38,873 bases of DNA. Source: Actinomycetota bacterium (GTDB taxonomy: Bacteria > Actinomycetota > Acidimicrobiia > Acidimicrobiales > Ilumatobacteraceae). Position 1 is the stretch's first letter. Every line of letters begins with the position of its first letter. The notes beneath the pieces were generated by a model that saw only the letters and a list, made by a program, of their open reading frames with translations, did no database searches and was not told the origin of the DNA. This document shows, piece by piece, positions 19,031 to 27,534 of the stretch. Location: the NCBI GenBank assembly GCA_030645675.1, contig JAUSLQ010000141.1, positions 1-38,873 of the forward strand. The letters are read 5' to 3'. The position numbers and the translations under genes are program-made.

Positions 19031-19822
19031 TCAGCGGACCAGGTACCCGCCGTCGACAGCGAGGACGTGGCCGTTGACGTAGTCCGAGGCGCGGCTGGCC
19101 AGGAACACGACCGCGCCCATCAGGTCGGCCGGCTCGCCCCACCGGCCGGCCGGGATGTGGTCGAGCACCCGCTGGTTGGTGATCGGATTGCCGCGGGTGT
19201 TGGCGGTGATGGCGGTGGCGTAGTAGCCGGGCGCGATGCCGTTCACCTGGATGTTGTGCTCGGCCAACTCGTCGCAATACGCCTTGGTGAGCCCGGCGAT
19301 GCCGTGCTTCGTGGCCGCGTACGCGGGCGACAGGCGACCACCGAGGAAGCTGAACATCGAGCAGATGTTGATGATCTTGCCGCAGCGCTGCGGCACCATG
19401 TGCTGCGCCACCTCGAAGCTCATCTCGAACGCTGCCGTCAGATTCACCTGGACGGTGGCGTCCCACTTCTCGCGGCCGAACTCCAACACCTCGTCCAGCG
19501 GGCAGATGCCGGCGCTGTTCACCAGGATGTCGACCGAGCCCAGACGCCGCACGCACTGATCGACCACCCGCTTGGGCGCGCCCGGCTGCGTGATGTCGGC
19601 CTGCAGGAACTCGTAACGCGCGCCCGCCGCTTCCACCATCGCTCGCGTGCCCCCGGCCTGGCCGGGGACGGCGTCGTCGGCCAGGCTGGGCACGAACACG
19701 TTGGCACCGCCTTTGGCCAGCGCGAGAGCGAACGCCTGCCCCAAGCCTGTGTTGCCACCCGTCACGATGGCGTTCTTGCCACCGAGCCCGAAGAAGTCGA
19801 TTGCGAAGTCGGTGATGTCCAT
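19031..19822 (-). CDS. SDR-family oxidoreductase (KduD/gluconate dehydrogenase-like)
   Basis: KNAIVTGGNTGLGQAFA, NSAGICPL, SPAYAATKHGIAGLTKA, VNGIAPGYYAT, YVNGHVLAVDGGYLVR. Confidence 0.92.
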   Translation of the reverse strand: MDITDFAIDFFGLGGKNAIVTGGNTGLGQAFALALAKGGANVFVPSLADDAVPGQAGGTRAMVEAAGARYEFLQADITQPGAPKRVVDQCVRRLGSVDILVNSAGICPLDEVLEFGREKWDATVQVNLTAAFEMSFEVAQHMVPQRCGKIINICSMFSFLGGRLSPAYAATKHGIAGLTKAYCDELAEHNIQVNGIAPGYYATAITANTRGNPITNQRVLDHIPAGRWGEPADLMGAVVFLASRASDYVNGHVLAVDGGYLVR

Positions 19823-20015
19823 CCGTTGTTCTCTCGTCGTCGCAGCGACCCCGCATGCTAGTGCGAGGTGGTTCGTAGACGGGACACTCGTACCGGAAAC
19901 GACAGGCCGCCGGCCGGGCACCCACCGGCGCGCAGCCCAGTGACGGGCGTCACCCACCGAGGTGGCACGATGACTCCACCGCAACCCCGATGGCGCGGCG
20001 ACGACTGGAGCACCG

Positions 20016-21245
20016 ATGGATCTCGACCCGATGCAGCTTCCGCCCGCGATCCGGGCAGGCCTCTACTCGCAGATGGAACTGCCCAAGACGGTGCCGCTCG
20101 CCTGCCCGCAGCAGCACTACATCGACCAGATCTCCGCCGGAGGGTTGCTGTGCCCGATGGATGGCGTGGCGTTCACGTTCAGCCGCGAACTGACCGATTT
20201 CGTGCTCCGCAGCCATGAGCTGTTCTCCTCGGCCAGCGACATGCCGCTGGGCAACGTGCGCCCGCTGATCCCGCTGAACATCGACCCGCCGCAGCACTCG
20301 AAGTACCGCAAGATCCTCGACCCGCTGTTCGCCCCGAAGGCGATGGATCGCATCGAGGACGACGTGCGGGCGCGGGCGAACAAGTTCATCGACGAGTTCA
20401 TCGATCGCGGCGAGGTCAACTTCAGCGAGGAGTTCGCCGAGAAGTTCCCCTCTGCCGTGTTCCTCGGTCTGATGGGGCTTCCGTGGGACCAGCTCGAGAC
20501 GCTGATGGGCCTGCGCGACGGCATCCTCCACCCCGAGCGGTTCGATCCGCAGGTGACGGTGGACCCGATGGCCCGGTTCACCGTCATGAACGAAACGGGG
20601 CAACGCATCTACGCGTACTTCAACGAGCAGCTCGATGCTCGCGAGGCCATCCCCACCGACGACATCCTCAACCACTTCATCACGGCCCAGGTCGACGGCG
20701 AGAGGATGAGCCGCAACGAGATCCTCGACCTCTGCTACCTGTTCCTGATCGCCGGGCTGGACACCGTCAGCGACTCGCTGACCTGCATGTTCGCCTACCT
20801 CGCCACCCACCCCGAACATCGCGCCCAGATCGTCGACGACCCCGCCATCATTCCCAGCGCGGTCGAAGAGCTGCTGCGCTGGGAGTCGCCGGTGCCGTAC
20901 GGGGTGCCACGCGTGGCCACCCGCGATGTGGTGCTGCCCAACGGCGCCACGATCACGGAAGGCACCGCCGTCACCGTCAGTTATGGCGGGGCCAACATCG
21001 ACCCCTCGGAGTACGCCGACTGGGACACCGTGCGCTTCGACCGCGACGCCAACCGCCACATCGCATTCGGAGGCGGCGTGCACCGCTGCCTCGGCTCGCA
21101 CCTCGCCCGCCGCGAACTGCGGATCGCACTGGGCGAGTGGCACAGCCGCATCCCCGTGTACGGCCTGAAGGCAGGCCACGAGCAGCTGGAGTTCCCGCCC
21201 GGGCTGCGCCACGTGAAAGACCTCACGCTGGCCTGGGACAGCTGA
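20016..21245 (+). CDS. Cytochrome P450
   Basis: LIAGLDTVSDSL I-helix, EELLRWESPVPYGVPRVATRDV, IAFGGGVHRCLGSHLARREL heme-Cys motif. Confidence 0.95.
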   Translation: MDLDPMQLPPAIRAGLYSQMELPKTVPLACPQQHYIDQISAGGLLCPMDGVAFTFSRELTDFVLRSHELFSSASDMPLGNVRPLIPLNIDPPQHSKYRKILDPLFAPKAMDRIEDDVRARANKFIDEFIDRGEVNFSEEFAEKFPSAVFLGLMGLPWDQLETLMGLRDGILHPERFDPQVTVDPMARFTVMNETGQRIYAYFNEQLDAREAIPTDDILNHFITAQVDGERMSRNEILDLCYLFLIAGLDTVSDSLTCMFAYLATHPEHRAQIVDDPAIIPSAVEELLRWESPVPYGVPRVATRDVVLPNGATITEGTAVTVSYGGANIDPSEYADWDTVRFDRDANRHIAFGGGVHRCLGSHLARRELRIALGEWHSRIPVYGLKAGHEQLEFPPGLRHVKDLTLAWDS

Positions 21246-21346
21246 CGTCGCCGGCGCCCCCTCCTCCGCGGTCCCCTCCGCGGCGGCCCCTTGCTCGGCA
21301 ACGCAGCCAGCGGTTTGGCCACTCGCTGATCGGGGTACCCCCGACC

Positions 21347-21676
21347 ATGGACATCATGATCGCGGACGACGCCACCCTCGCCCACTTCATCCGCCTCGCC
21401 GGCGGCAGCCACGCAGCGATCGCGGTCACCGGGCCGCTCGGCAGCGGCAGCGAGTCGGCGACAGAGAACGCTTACCTACTGGCCTTCGAGCGCCTCGGAG
21501 CGCTGGCCGAGCGGCTCTACGAGGAGGGCGCGTCTGCCCACCTGTTACGGGCGACCGGACTGTGGCTGACCCACGGCACCGTGCAGGGCCTGGTCGAGGC
21601 GATGCCGGACGACATCGCGGACATGATCGTGCACCGCAGCGACGAGGGCCTGGTCATCGGCGGGCCCGATACCTGA
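21347..21676 (+). CDS. Small hypothetical protein
   Basis: 110-codon ORF directly downstream of the P450, ended by a strong hairpin. Confidence 0.55.
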   Translation: MDIMIADDATLAHFIRLAGGSHAAIAVTGPLGSGSESATENAYLLAFERLGALAERLYEEGASAHLLRATGLWLTHGTVQGLVEAMPDDIADMIVHRSDEGLVIGGPDT

Positions 21677-21696
21677 GCCGGTGCCTCCCTGAGCAG

Positions 21697-21730
21697 GCGT
21701 CCCTGATCAGGAACACCTGATCAGGGACGC
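21697..21730. terminator. Bidirectional terminator-like hairpin between convergent genes
   Basis: GCGTCCCTGATCAGG-AACA-CCTGATCAGGGACGC: perfect 15-bp stem, 4-nt loop. Confidence 0.8.
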
Positions 21731-21746
21731 TGACCGGGGACGACGA

Positions 21747-22334
21747 TCAGGGGACGACCAGCACCGGGCGGCCGGCGGCGCGCAGCACGTCGTTGGTCAC
21801 CGAGCCCGCCAGCAGGCGCTGCAGCCAGCCACCGTTGCGATCGCCGACAACGATCACGTCGGCACCGTGCTCGTCGGCCAACGCGCAGATCGCCTCGGCA
21901 GTACTGCCGGTGGCACCCACCGGCTCGGCGTTGGGGATGCCCGCCGATTGCGCAACGGAGAGTGCCGTGGTCTCGGCACCCTCAGTGGCACGCTGGACAG
22001 GATCGTCCTGCGGACCGGTCCGCGCCACCCCTGCAGCGTCTCCCTCTACAGCGGGCGCCAGGGCCACCATCGTCGGCGCCATCGCGCCCCACATCATCGG
22101 ATCCGATCCCCAGGTCAATGGCTCCCGCGTGGCGACGTTGACGAGCACGTACCGCACGTCGGGCCCGAGCACCCGCAAGGCGGCGCGGGCAATGTCGACG
22201 GCCTCCGGCGTCTCGTCGACAGCGATCAGGGCACATCGTGCCGCACGCGGAGCCCCTTCACCGTTTGCGACGTCGGCGGCGCGCATCGCAGATGATCGGC
22301 TGGAACCCTCGACGAGCTCATTCGATTCGTTCAT
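21747..22334 (-). CDS. Universal stress protein (UspA family)
   Basis: ALIAVDETPEAVDIARAALRVLG ... DEHGADVIVVGDRNGGWLQRLLAGSVTNDVLRAAGRPVLVVP. Confidence 0.9.
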   Translation of the reverse strand: MNESNELVEGSSRSSAMRAADVANGEGAPRAARCALIAVDETPEAVDIARAALRVLGPDVRYVLVNVATREPLTWGSDPMMWGAMAPTMVALAPAVEGDAAGVARTGPQDDPVQRATEGAETTALSVAQSAGIPNAEPVGATGSTAEAICALADEHGADVIVVGDRNGGWLQRLLAGSVTNDVLRAAGRPVLVVP

Positions 22335-22603
22335 GTCGTGTACCTCCGACAGTTGCTACCCCGATCGGCAGGCATGTGAAACCTGCGCGGGAATCTTTGG
22401 TTTGAACTGCAGCAGGCCGGGTACAGATGCGTCGTGCCGACATCATCCGACCGCCCGCGCGGAGCGTCGGCACAACAGCGGTGCAACGGTCGCACGAATG
22501 CTCCCGCGTCGTGCCACACCCCCCCGGTGAGGTAGGCGTCCGACTCGTCGGGTCCCAGCCTCCATTGCACCTGCCCGCCGTCCCACCACGGCCCGGGCAC
22601 GAA

Positions 22604-22635
22604 CAAGGCCCAGGTCCTCTCGGACCTGGGCCTTG
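22604..22635. terminator. Hairpin, probably the original terminator of the tRNA-Ala gene on the minus strand
   Basis: CAAGGCCCAGGTCC-TCTC-GGACCTGGGCCTTG: 14-bp stem just beyond the displaced tRNA 3' end. Confidence 0.7.
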
Positions 22636-22644
22636 AGCGTTCGG

Positions 22645-22691
22645 GTGGAGCTGAGGGGAATCGAACCCCTGACCCCTTCCATGCCATGGAA
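22645..22691 (-). repeat. attL: 47-bp tRNA-Ala 3'-half fragment, direct repeat of 31370-31416
   Basis: gtggagctgaggggaatcgaacccctgaccccttccatgccatggaa is identical at both sites. Confidence 0.93.
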
Positions 22692-22790
22692 TCACCGTGC
22701 ATCCGTTCTCGTTCGCTGACATCCGTAGTGTGCCCCGTGAACAGGACGAATGCAAGAACCTAGTTCGCCCTCGTTCGCTGGGGTACGCTG

Positions 22791-22817
22791 GCTACTACTC
22801 GCCCTACTACTCGCTGG
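22791..22817 (+). repeat. Left subterminal direct repeat (candidate integrase arm site)
   Basis: gctactactcgccctactactcgctgg; 26/27 match to 31287-31313. Confidence 0.85.
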
Positions 22818-22840
22818 GGTGATCATGGAAGGGGTCAGCC

Positions 22841-24016
22841 ATGGCGAAGAAGCCACCAGCCGAACCGGGGCACCACCCCAAGGCGCGCGGCAACGGCACC
22901 GGCAGCGTGTACCAGGAGGGCGCCACGAAGCCCGTCGCCGAGCGCGGCCGGTGGGTCGCTCAGGTGAAGGTCGACGGCAAGTACCGGCGCACCTACCACC
23001 CCACAAAGACCGCCGCGAATAGGGCGCTCGATGAGATGCGCACCGAGGTCAACAAGGGCGCCGTCATCGTCGACGGCAACACCACGCTGGCGGATCTGCT
23101 CGACCGCTGGGAAGCCAAAGTGTTGCCAGCGAAGAACCTTTCGGTCCGCACGCTCGACACGTACCGATGGGCGTGCAGCATCCTGCGCGCCGACCTCGGT
23201 ACCACGCGGTTGCGTGGCCTGACCGCGGACGTGGTGGAGGAGACATTCGAACGGCGCGCCGACGCCGGCATGAGTCGCGCATCGCTGGTGAAGGTGCGCT
23301 CCGTGCTCGGCATGTCGCTGGAGTGGGCCGAGCGCCGCGGCAGCATCGGCCGCAACATCGCGCGCATCGTCGACCTACCCGCAGGGGCGCGCAGGGCCAC
23401 AGAGGGGCGCTCACTGACGGCAGAGCAGGCGCGGGCGATCCTGGCGGCCACAGAGCACCGTCTCCACGCACTCTGGACCGTCATGCTGTACCTCGGCCTC
23501 CGCCCCGGCGAGGCCACCGGCCTGACGTGGGCAGACGTCGACCTCGAGCAGGGCATCGTGCACGTTCGCCGATCGCTCAAACTGGAACGCGGCAGACTCG
23601 TCGTCGACGAGCGACTCAAGACCGACCGCAGCCGGCGCAGCCTGGAGATGCCCGCGCAGCTCGTCGCCACATTGCGGGCCCACCGAACAGAGCAGACGAA
23701 GGCCAGGCTCCGCGCTGGCGAACTGTGGGTGCCCGCGTACGATCTCGTGTTCACCACGGCGCTGGGCACCCCGCTGGGGCCACGCAACGTGCACCGCTCG
23801 CTCACGCAGCTCACGCAGCGACTCGGGCTCGGTCCGGTCCATCCGCACGAGCTGCGCCACTCTCAGGCCTCTCTGTTGAGCGCCGCGGGGGTGCCGATGG
23901 AGCGCATCGCGGACCAGCTCGGCCACGACGGTACCCGCATGGGGCTACTCGTCTACCGGCACGCAGTGAAGCCCACCGTCGACGCTGGCATGGTCATGGG
24001 TGAGGTGCTGTCCTAG
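22841..24016 (+). CDS. Tyrosine recombinase/integrase
   Basis: Catalytic pattern LGLRPGEATGLTWADVD, HPHELRHSQASLLSAAG, DQLGHDG..., VYRHAV; located beside attL. Confidence 0.95.
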   Translation: MAKKPPAEPGHHPKARGNGTGSVYQEGATKPVAERGRWVAQVKVDGKYRRTYHPTKTAANRALDEMRTEVNKGAVIVDGNTTLADLLDRWEAKVLPAKNLSVRTLDTYRWACSILRADLGTTRLRGLTADVVEETFERRADAGMSRASLVKVRSVLGMSLEWAERRGSIGRNIARIVDLPAGARRATEGRSLTAEQARAILAATEHRLHALWTVMLYLGLRPGEATGLTWADVDLEQGIVHVRRSLKLERGRLVVDERLKTDRSRRSLEMPAQLVATLRAHRTEQTKARLRAGELWVPAYDLVFTTALGTPLGPRNVHRSLTQLTQRLGLGPVHPHELRHSQASLLSAAGVPMERIADQLGHDGTRMGLLVYRHAVKPTVDAGMVMGEVLS

Positions 24017-24018
24017 TT

Positions 24019-25056
24019 TCAGGTCAGGCGAATCGGTGAGTCCACCACAGCTCCAGTCGAGCGATTCACCCCGGCCAATCGGCGTCGGGCGTCGCGGGTG
24101 GCTTGCCTAAACGCTCGCTCGTCCGCGTATGCGCTCTCGGGGTGGTCGCGATTCCAGGACGCCATCTGTGCGTGCGTGGAATCTGACGCTGACTCAAGGC
24201 TGTGAATCGCCAGTTCGACCCCCACCGTCGACGGTCGGCGAACAGTCTGCCCTCTTGCCTCCGCTCGACGAGCGACATACTCGCCAACGACCAGATCAAG
24301 CGGAACGTCTGCGTCAGCGGTGAGCGAGATCCGATCAGCCGGCCCGACGACTGAAACGAGATCATCTCCCCGATCCTCGATTCGCGTGCCGGCTGAGGAC
24401 CGCAGAAGCACTGTCCACGGCGTAGTACCGGCGAGCACGAAGCTGGTGCCATCGGAGGGATACCAGTGATATCGCCTCTCCAGCTTCTCGGCGAGTAGTG
24501 CCAGCTCAAGCAGAGGAGAGTCGAGAGCAGGTACCACGGAGCGCGGTTCTCCAGCACCTGACTCATAGCAAACGACCAGGTACTCAACAGACAGCACCTT
24601 GTCGTCCGGATTACAGCGGAATGGCTTGCGGCCGTCGCTGATGACCACCTTGCGCATAGCGGGCACGCCGGTCGGTTGCCCTTCTATCCACCCTGGGATC
24701 TCTGACGGCTGGAGGAGTTCGCCGCGGAGGAGGTGAGTCTCACGGAACTCGACAACTTCGCTAAGCCCACCTGCCTCTTCGGCTGCAAGAAGGGATCGAC
24801 CCCACGCCCATCTCCGCAGATCCTCCGAGGGTTCAACACTCCCTAACACGCGGGCGTCCGGAATCTGAGTACCGGTCCTCTTGCGGCGGGAACGGTCGAT
24901 CAGATCCGCCAGATCGTCGGGGTGCTGCGATTGCACCCAGTGCGTTCCTTCGTCAAGCAGTCCTTCCCACTCCCTGCGCGTCGAGCCCGGCTGACCCGAA
25001 GATCTCAGCCGGTCATCGACGGCGGTGCGGAGTGACGAGAGTCGAAGGTTCGTCAT
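24019..25056 (-). CDS. Hypothetical protein, element-encoded
   Basis: Coherent ORF from MTNLRLSSLRTAVDD; contains YHWYPSDGTSFVLAGTTPW and MASWNRDHPESAYADERAFRQATRDARRRLAG, which resemble an uncharacterised family I associate with actinobacterial mobile elements (memory, not searched). Confidence 0.75.
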   Translation of the reverse strand: MTNLRLSSLRTAVDDRLRSSGQPGSTRREWEGLLDEGTHWVQSQHPDDLADLIDRSRRKRTGTQIPDARVLGSVEPSEDLRRWAWGRSLLAAEEAGGLSEVVEFRETHLLRGELLQPSEIPGWIEGQPTGVPAMRKVVISDGRKPFRCNPDDKVLSVEYLVVCYESGAGEPRSVVPALDSPLLELALLAEKLERRYHWYPSDGTSFVLAGTTPWTVLLRSSAGTRIEDRGDDLVSVVGPADRISLTADADVPLDLVVGEYVARRAEARGQTVRRPSTVGVELAIHSLESASDSTHAQMASWNRDHPESAYADERAFRQATRDARRRLAGVNRSTGAVVDSPIRLT

Positions 25057-25068
25057 ACCCGCACAGTA

Positions 25069-25278
25069 GTGAACATGAGCGACACTCAGCAAACATCCGC
25101 AGTGGAACGACTGGCGTACTCACCGAGCGAGGCCTGCAGCGCGATCGGCGTGGGTCGGACATTCCTCTACTCCCTGCTCGACTCCGGACAGTTGGCGTCA
25201 ATCAGGGTTGGCAGGCGACGCCTGATCCCGCGGGAGGCATTGGATCGCCTCCTCGCCAGCGGTGGTGATGCCGCATGA
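25069..25278 (+). CDS. Helix-turn-helix (excisionase/MerR-type) DNA-binding protein
   Basis: YSPSEACSAIGVGRTFLYSLLDSGQLASIRVGRRRLIPREALDRLLAS is the typical HTH_17/excisionase pattern. Start GTG 25069 or ATG 25075. Confidence 0.9.
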   Translation: MNMSDTQQTSAVERLAYSPSEACSAIGVGRTFLYSLLDSGQLASIRVGRRRLIPREALDRLLASGGDAA

Positions 25279-25520
25279 GGCCCCCGGACGAGATACGCCG
25301 CCCCGGCGGGGGCGGCGCACTCAAGATCACTGGGCAGGTGGTCGGTGAGGCTGAGATTACCAGAGATGGTGCAAATGCCCCAACATGCCCGTTGGTCTGC
25401 GGCGGGCGCGAGGGCTGCACGTGGCAGTGTCCGATCAGCCTCAGCGATGCCCTGGCCGAGGTGCGCGACGGCCTTCAGGCTGCGGCCTCGGCGCCGATCC
25501 TGCGGTTGGTGAAGTCATGA
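25275..25520 (+). CDS. Small hypothetical protein with cysteine cluster
   Basis: ATGA overlap with the upstream gene; CPLVCGGREGCTWQC. Confidence 0.6.
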   Translation: MRPPDEIRRPGGGGALKITGQVVGEAEITRDGANAPTCPLVCGGREGCTWQCPISLSDALAEVRDGLQAAASAPILRLVKS

Positions 25521-25960
25521 TGCCGCCCGGGCCATGTTGGCGGTGCGGCGGCCCCGGCGCGCGTTCGGTGGGCATAAGGGCGTACTGCGGGGCTCATCTG
25601 GCGGAGCTGTTCGCCACGTTCGACCCTGCCCTATGGGCGACCAACGGCGTTGGCTTGCCCTGTGGCCGTCTGCGCCCCGAGTTGGGGTCAGCGGTGGAGG
25701 ATCTCGTTTGCGTGGCCTGTGGGGCCACCTGGGCCGGCCTGGCGGGCGAACGGTGCCAGTGGTGCCGCGCACACCGTGAACGGATCATCGCCCATCAGCG
25801 GGCGATGCTGCTCACTGTTCCTGAGGTGGCCGAGGGCGACGAGGTAGACCGCGTGCTGACCGCGTGGGGCGAACGGCTGCGCCTCGCGGTCGACGCCGGC
25901 ATCGTCACCCGCGACGAGGCGACGCGGGTGTGGCGTCGGGCGGTGTCCCTTGCCGCGTGA
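25517..25960 (+). CDS. Small zinc-ribbon-like protein
   Basis: ATGATG start overlaps upstream stop; CWRCGGPGARSVGIRAYCGAH and CVACGATWAGLAGERCQWCRAH Cys motifs. Confidence 0.65.
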   Translation: MMPPGPCWRCGGPGARSVGIRAYCGAHLAELFATFDPALWATNGVGLPCGRLRPELGSAVEDLVCVACGATWAGLAGERCQWCRAHRERIIAHQRAMLLTVPEVAEGDEVDRVLTAWGERLRLAVDAGIVTRDEATRVWRRAVSLAA

Positions 25961-26966
25961 CCTCAACTTCACCACCATCCCACCCGCGGCCAGACACCCC
26001 CGGCACGGACCGTCAGCACCGCCGACCGATGACGGGTACCAGTTGCTGCAGGTGGTCGACTGGGCAGAGGTGTTCACCCGCCCGCCGGTCGACGCGATCG
26101 TTGACGGCCTGCTGATCCCGGGGCGGTGGACCGCGCTCGTTGCGCCCGCCAAGGCCGGGAAGTCGACGCTGGCGCTACACATCGCGCACACCCTCGCTCG
26201 CGGCATAGACCCGTTCACAGGGGTCAGGCGTGCCCCGGTGACGGTGCTCTACATCGACGGCGAGATGGGCGAACTGGACGTGCACGAACGGGTCGTCGCG
26301 CTCGACCTGACCCCCACGGACCTCGTGCGCCTGCACTACACCGATCGACCCCCCAAGGGCGACACCGCACCGGGTGGCATCGCGGTGGAGTCCACCGTCC
26401 GCGCCCTCGGAGTCGAGGTGGTGATCCTCGACGGACTCAACGCACTGATCAGCGGCGCCGAGAACGACGACCTCCCTTGGCGCAACCTCTACGAACTGAC
26501 CATCGCCCCACTGAAGAGCGCCGGCTGCGCGGTGCTGTCCAGCGACAACACCGGCCACGTGGAAACACACCGCGGCCGAGGGTCAAGCGTGAAGCTCGAC
26601 AAGGCCGACGCGGTGACCGAGGTGAAACGCACCGACTCAGGCGTGAGGCTGCTGACACCCCGCCCGCGGTGCGCCGCGTACGCCCGCGAGATCGTGCTCG
26701 CGATCGACGGCGCCGAGGGCGACCGGCCGATCACCTACCGCCACGCGCTGCACTCATGGCCTGACGGCACACACACCGCGGTCGCGCTGCTCGACCGCCT
26801 CGGCGTGCCCCGCAACGCAGGCCGACCCGCCGCGCTCGCAGCCCTCAAGGCCGCGGGTGAAGGGGTCCGAACCGAGGTGCTCGCAGCCGCGATCAGGTAC
26901 CGAAAATCGGCGGGAACACCCCCGGGAACACCCCCTCCGGAACAGTTGGAGGGAACAGCCGAATGA
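25950..26966 (+). CDS. AAA-family ATPase, RepA-like (AAA_25)
   Basis: Walker A LVAPAKAGKSTLALHIAHTLARG; VLYIDGEMGE; Walker B VVILDGLNAL; TTG start overlapping upstream stop. Confidence 0.85.
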   Translation: MPRDLNFTTIPPAARHPRHGPSAPPTDDGYQLLQVVDWAEVFTRPPVDAIVDGLLIPGRWTALVAPAKAGKSTLALHIAHTLARGIDPFTGVRRAPVTVLYIDGEMGELDVHERVVALDLTPTDLVRLHYTDRPPKGDTAPGGIAVESTVRALGVEVVILDGLNALISGAENDDLPWRNLYELTIAPLKSAGCAVLSSDNTGHVETHRGRGSSVKLDKADAVTEVKRTDSGVRLLTPRPRCAAYAREIVLAIDGAEGDRPITYRHALHSWPDGTHTAVALLDRLGVPRNAGRPAALAALKAAGEGVRTEVLAAAIRYRKSAGTPPGTPPPEQLEGTAE

Positions 26967-27073
26967 ATACCCCCTCTGACCTGGCAGGGAACAGCTACGG
27001 GAACAGCGCGGAACAGCCGCCCCGGCCAACTGGGAACAGTTGGGGGTGTGTACGTAGTACACCCCCTGTTCCC
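26912..27073. repeat. Iteron-like array of GG(G)AACA(G), 8 direct copies plus 1 inverted
   Basis: Copies begin near 26912, 26924, 26939, 26951, 26987, 26999, 27010 and 27032; inverted CTGTTCCC at 27066-27073. Confidence 0.75.
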
Positions 27074-27208
27074 CAGGCCCGACCGCGCAGGCCGGGGGGT
27101 GGCCGGATTTCAGAGGCGACGCCACGAGTGAGCACGACGGCGCTCGGTGCCCGTTCTCTCTCTATTCGCTCTCAGGTTTCCGACCCACGACGTGGAGACG
27201 ACCTGTGA
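26963..27208 (+). CDS. Small hypothetical ORF overlapping the iteron-like array
   Basis: ATGA overlap with the ATPase stop and GTGA overlap with the next gene; composition shaped by the repeats, so coding status is uncertain. Confidence 0.35.
   Translation: MNTPSDLAGNSYGNSAEQPPRPTGNSWGCVRSTPPVPQARPRRPGGGRISEATPRVSTTALGARSLSIRSQVSDPRRGDDL
27032..27074. other. Large imperfect hairpin at end of iteron-like array
   Basis: GGGAACAGTTGGGGGTGTGTAC-GTA-GTACACCCCCTGTTCCCC; two interrupted stems. Confidence 0.8.
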
Positions 27209-27534
27209 AGCCGGCGCATCATCAGGGCCGGTTCGACGGCGACGCGCGGCGCGTGCGGCAGACGGCCAACAGCACCCCTCTGGCGGTCTGCTGGCGGTGT
27301 GGTCGCACGCTGCGCGAGCACCCTGCAGCGAAGTCGGGCAAGCCGCAGGTCTGGACGGCCGGCCACACGGTCGACGGCGACCCGAACGCGCGGCCCTGGC
27401 TGAACGTCACCCGCCAACCCCCGGCCGGTAGCTGGCTGGCCCCAGAGGCATCCGGGTGCAACTTCGCGGCCGGCGCTCGACGCACGAACGCGTGGCGCGG
27501 CAACCCGCATTCGCAGCAGTGGTTCAGCACGTGA
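27205..27534 (+). CDS. HNH-like / zinc-binding protein
   Basis: CWRCGRTLREHP...WTAGHTVDGDPNARPWLNV...PEASGCNFAAGAR resembles actinophage HNH proteins but diverged at key positions. Confidence 0.6.
   Translation: MKPAHHQGRFDGDARRVRQTANSTPLAVCWRCGRTLREHPAAKSGKPQVWTAGHTVDGDPNARPWLNVTRQPPAGSWLAPEASGCNFAAGARRTNAWRGNPHSQQWFST

Noticed and set aside
22331-22755. Minus-strand ORFs 22331-22702, 22318-22755 and 22443-22682
   Set aside because: They are read-through of the displaced tRNA fragment and terminator, with no coherent protein signature.
22791-22817. CTACTACTCG repeats as a CRISPR array
   Set aside because: Only two adjacent short units per end with no spacer structure and no cas genes.
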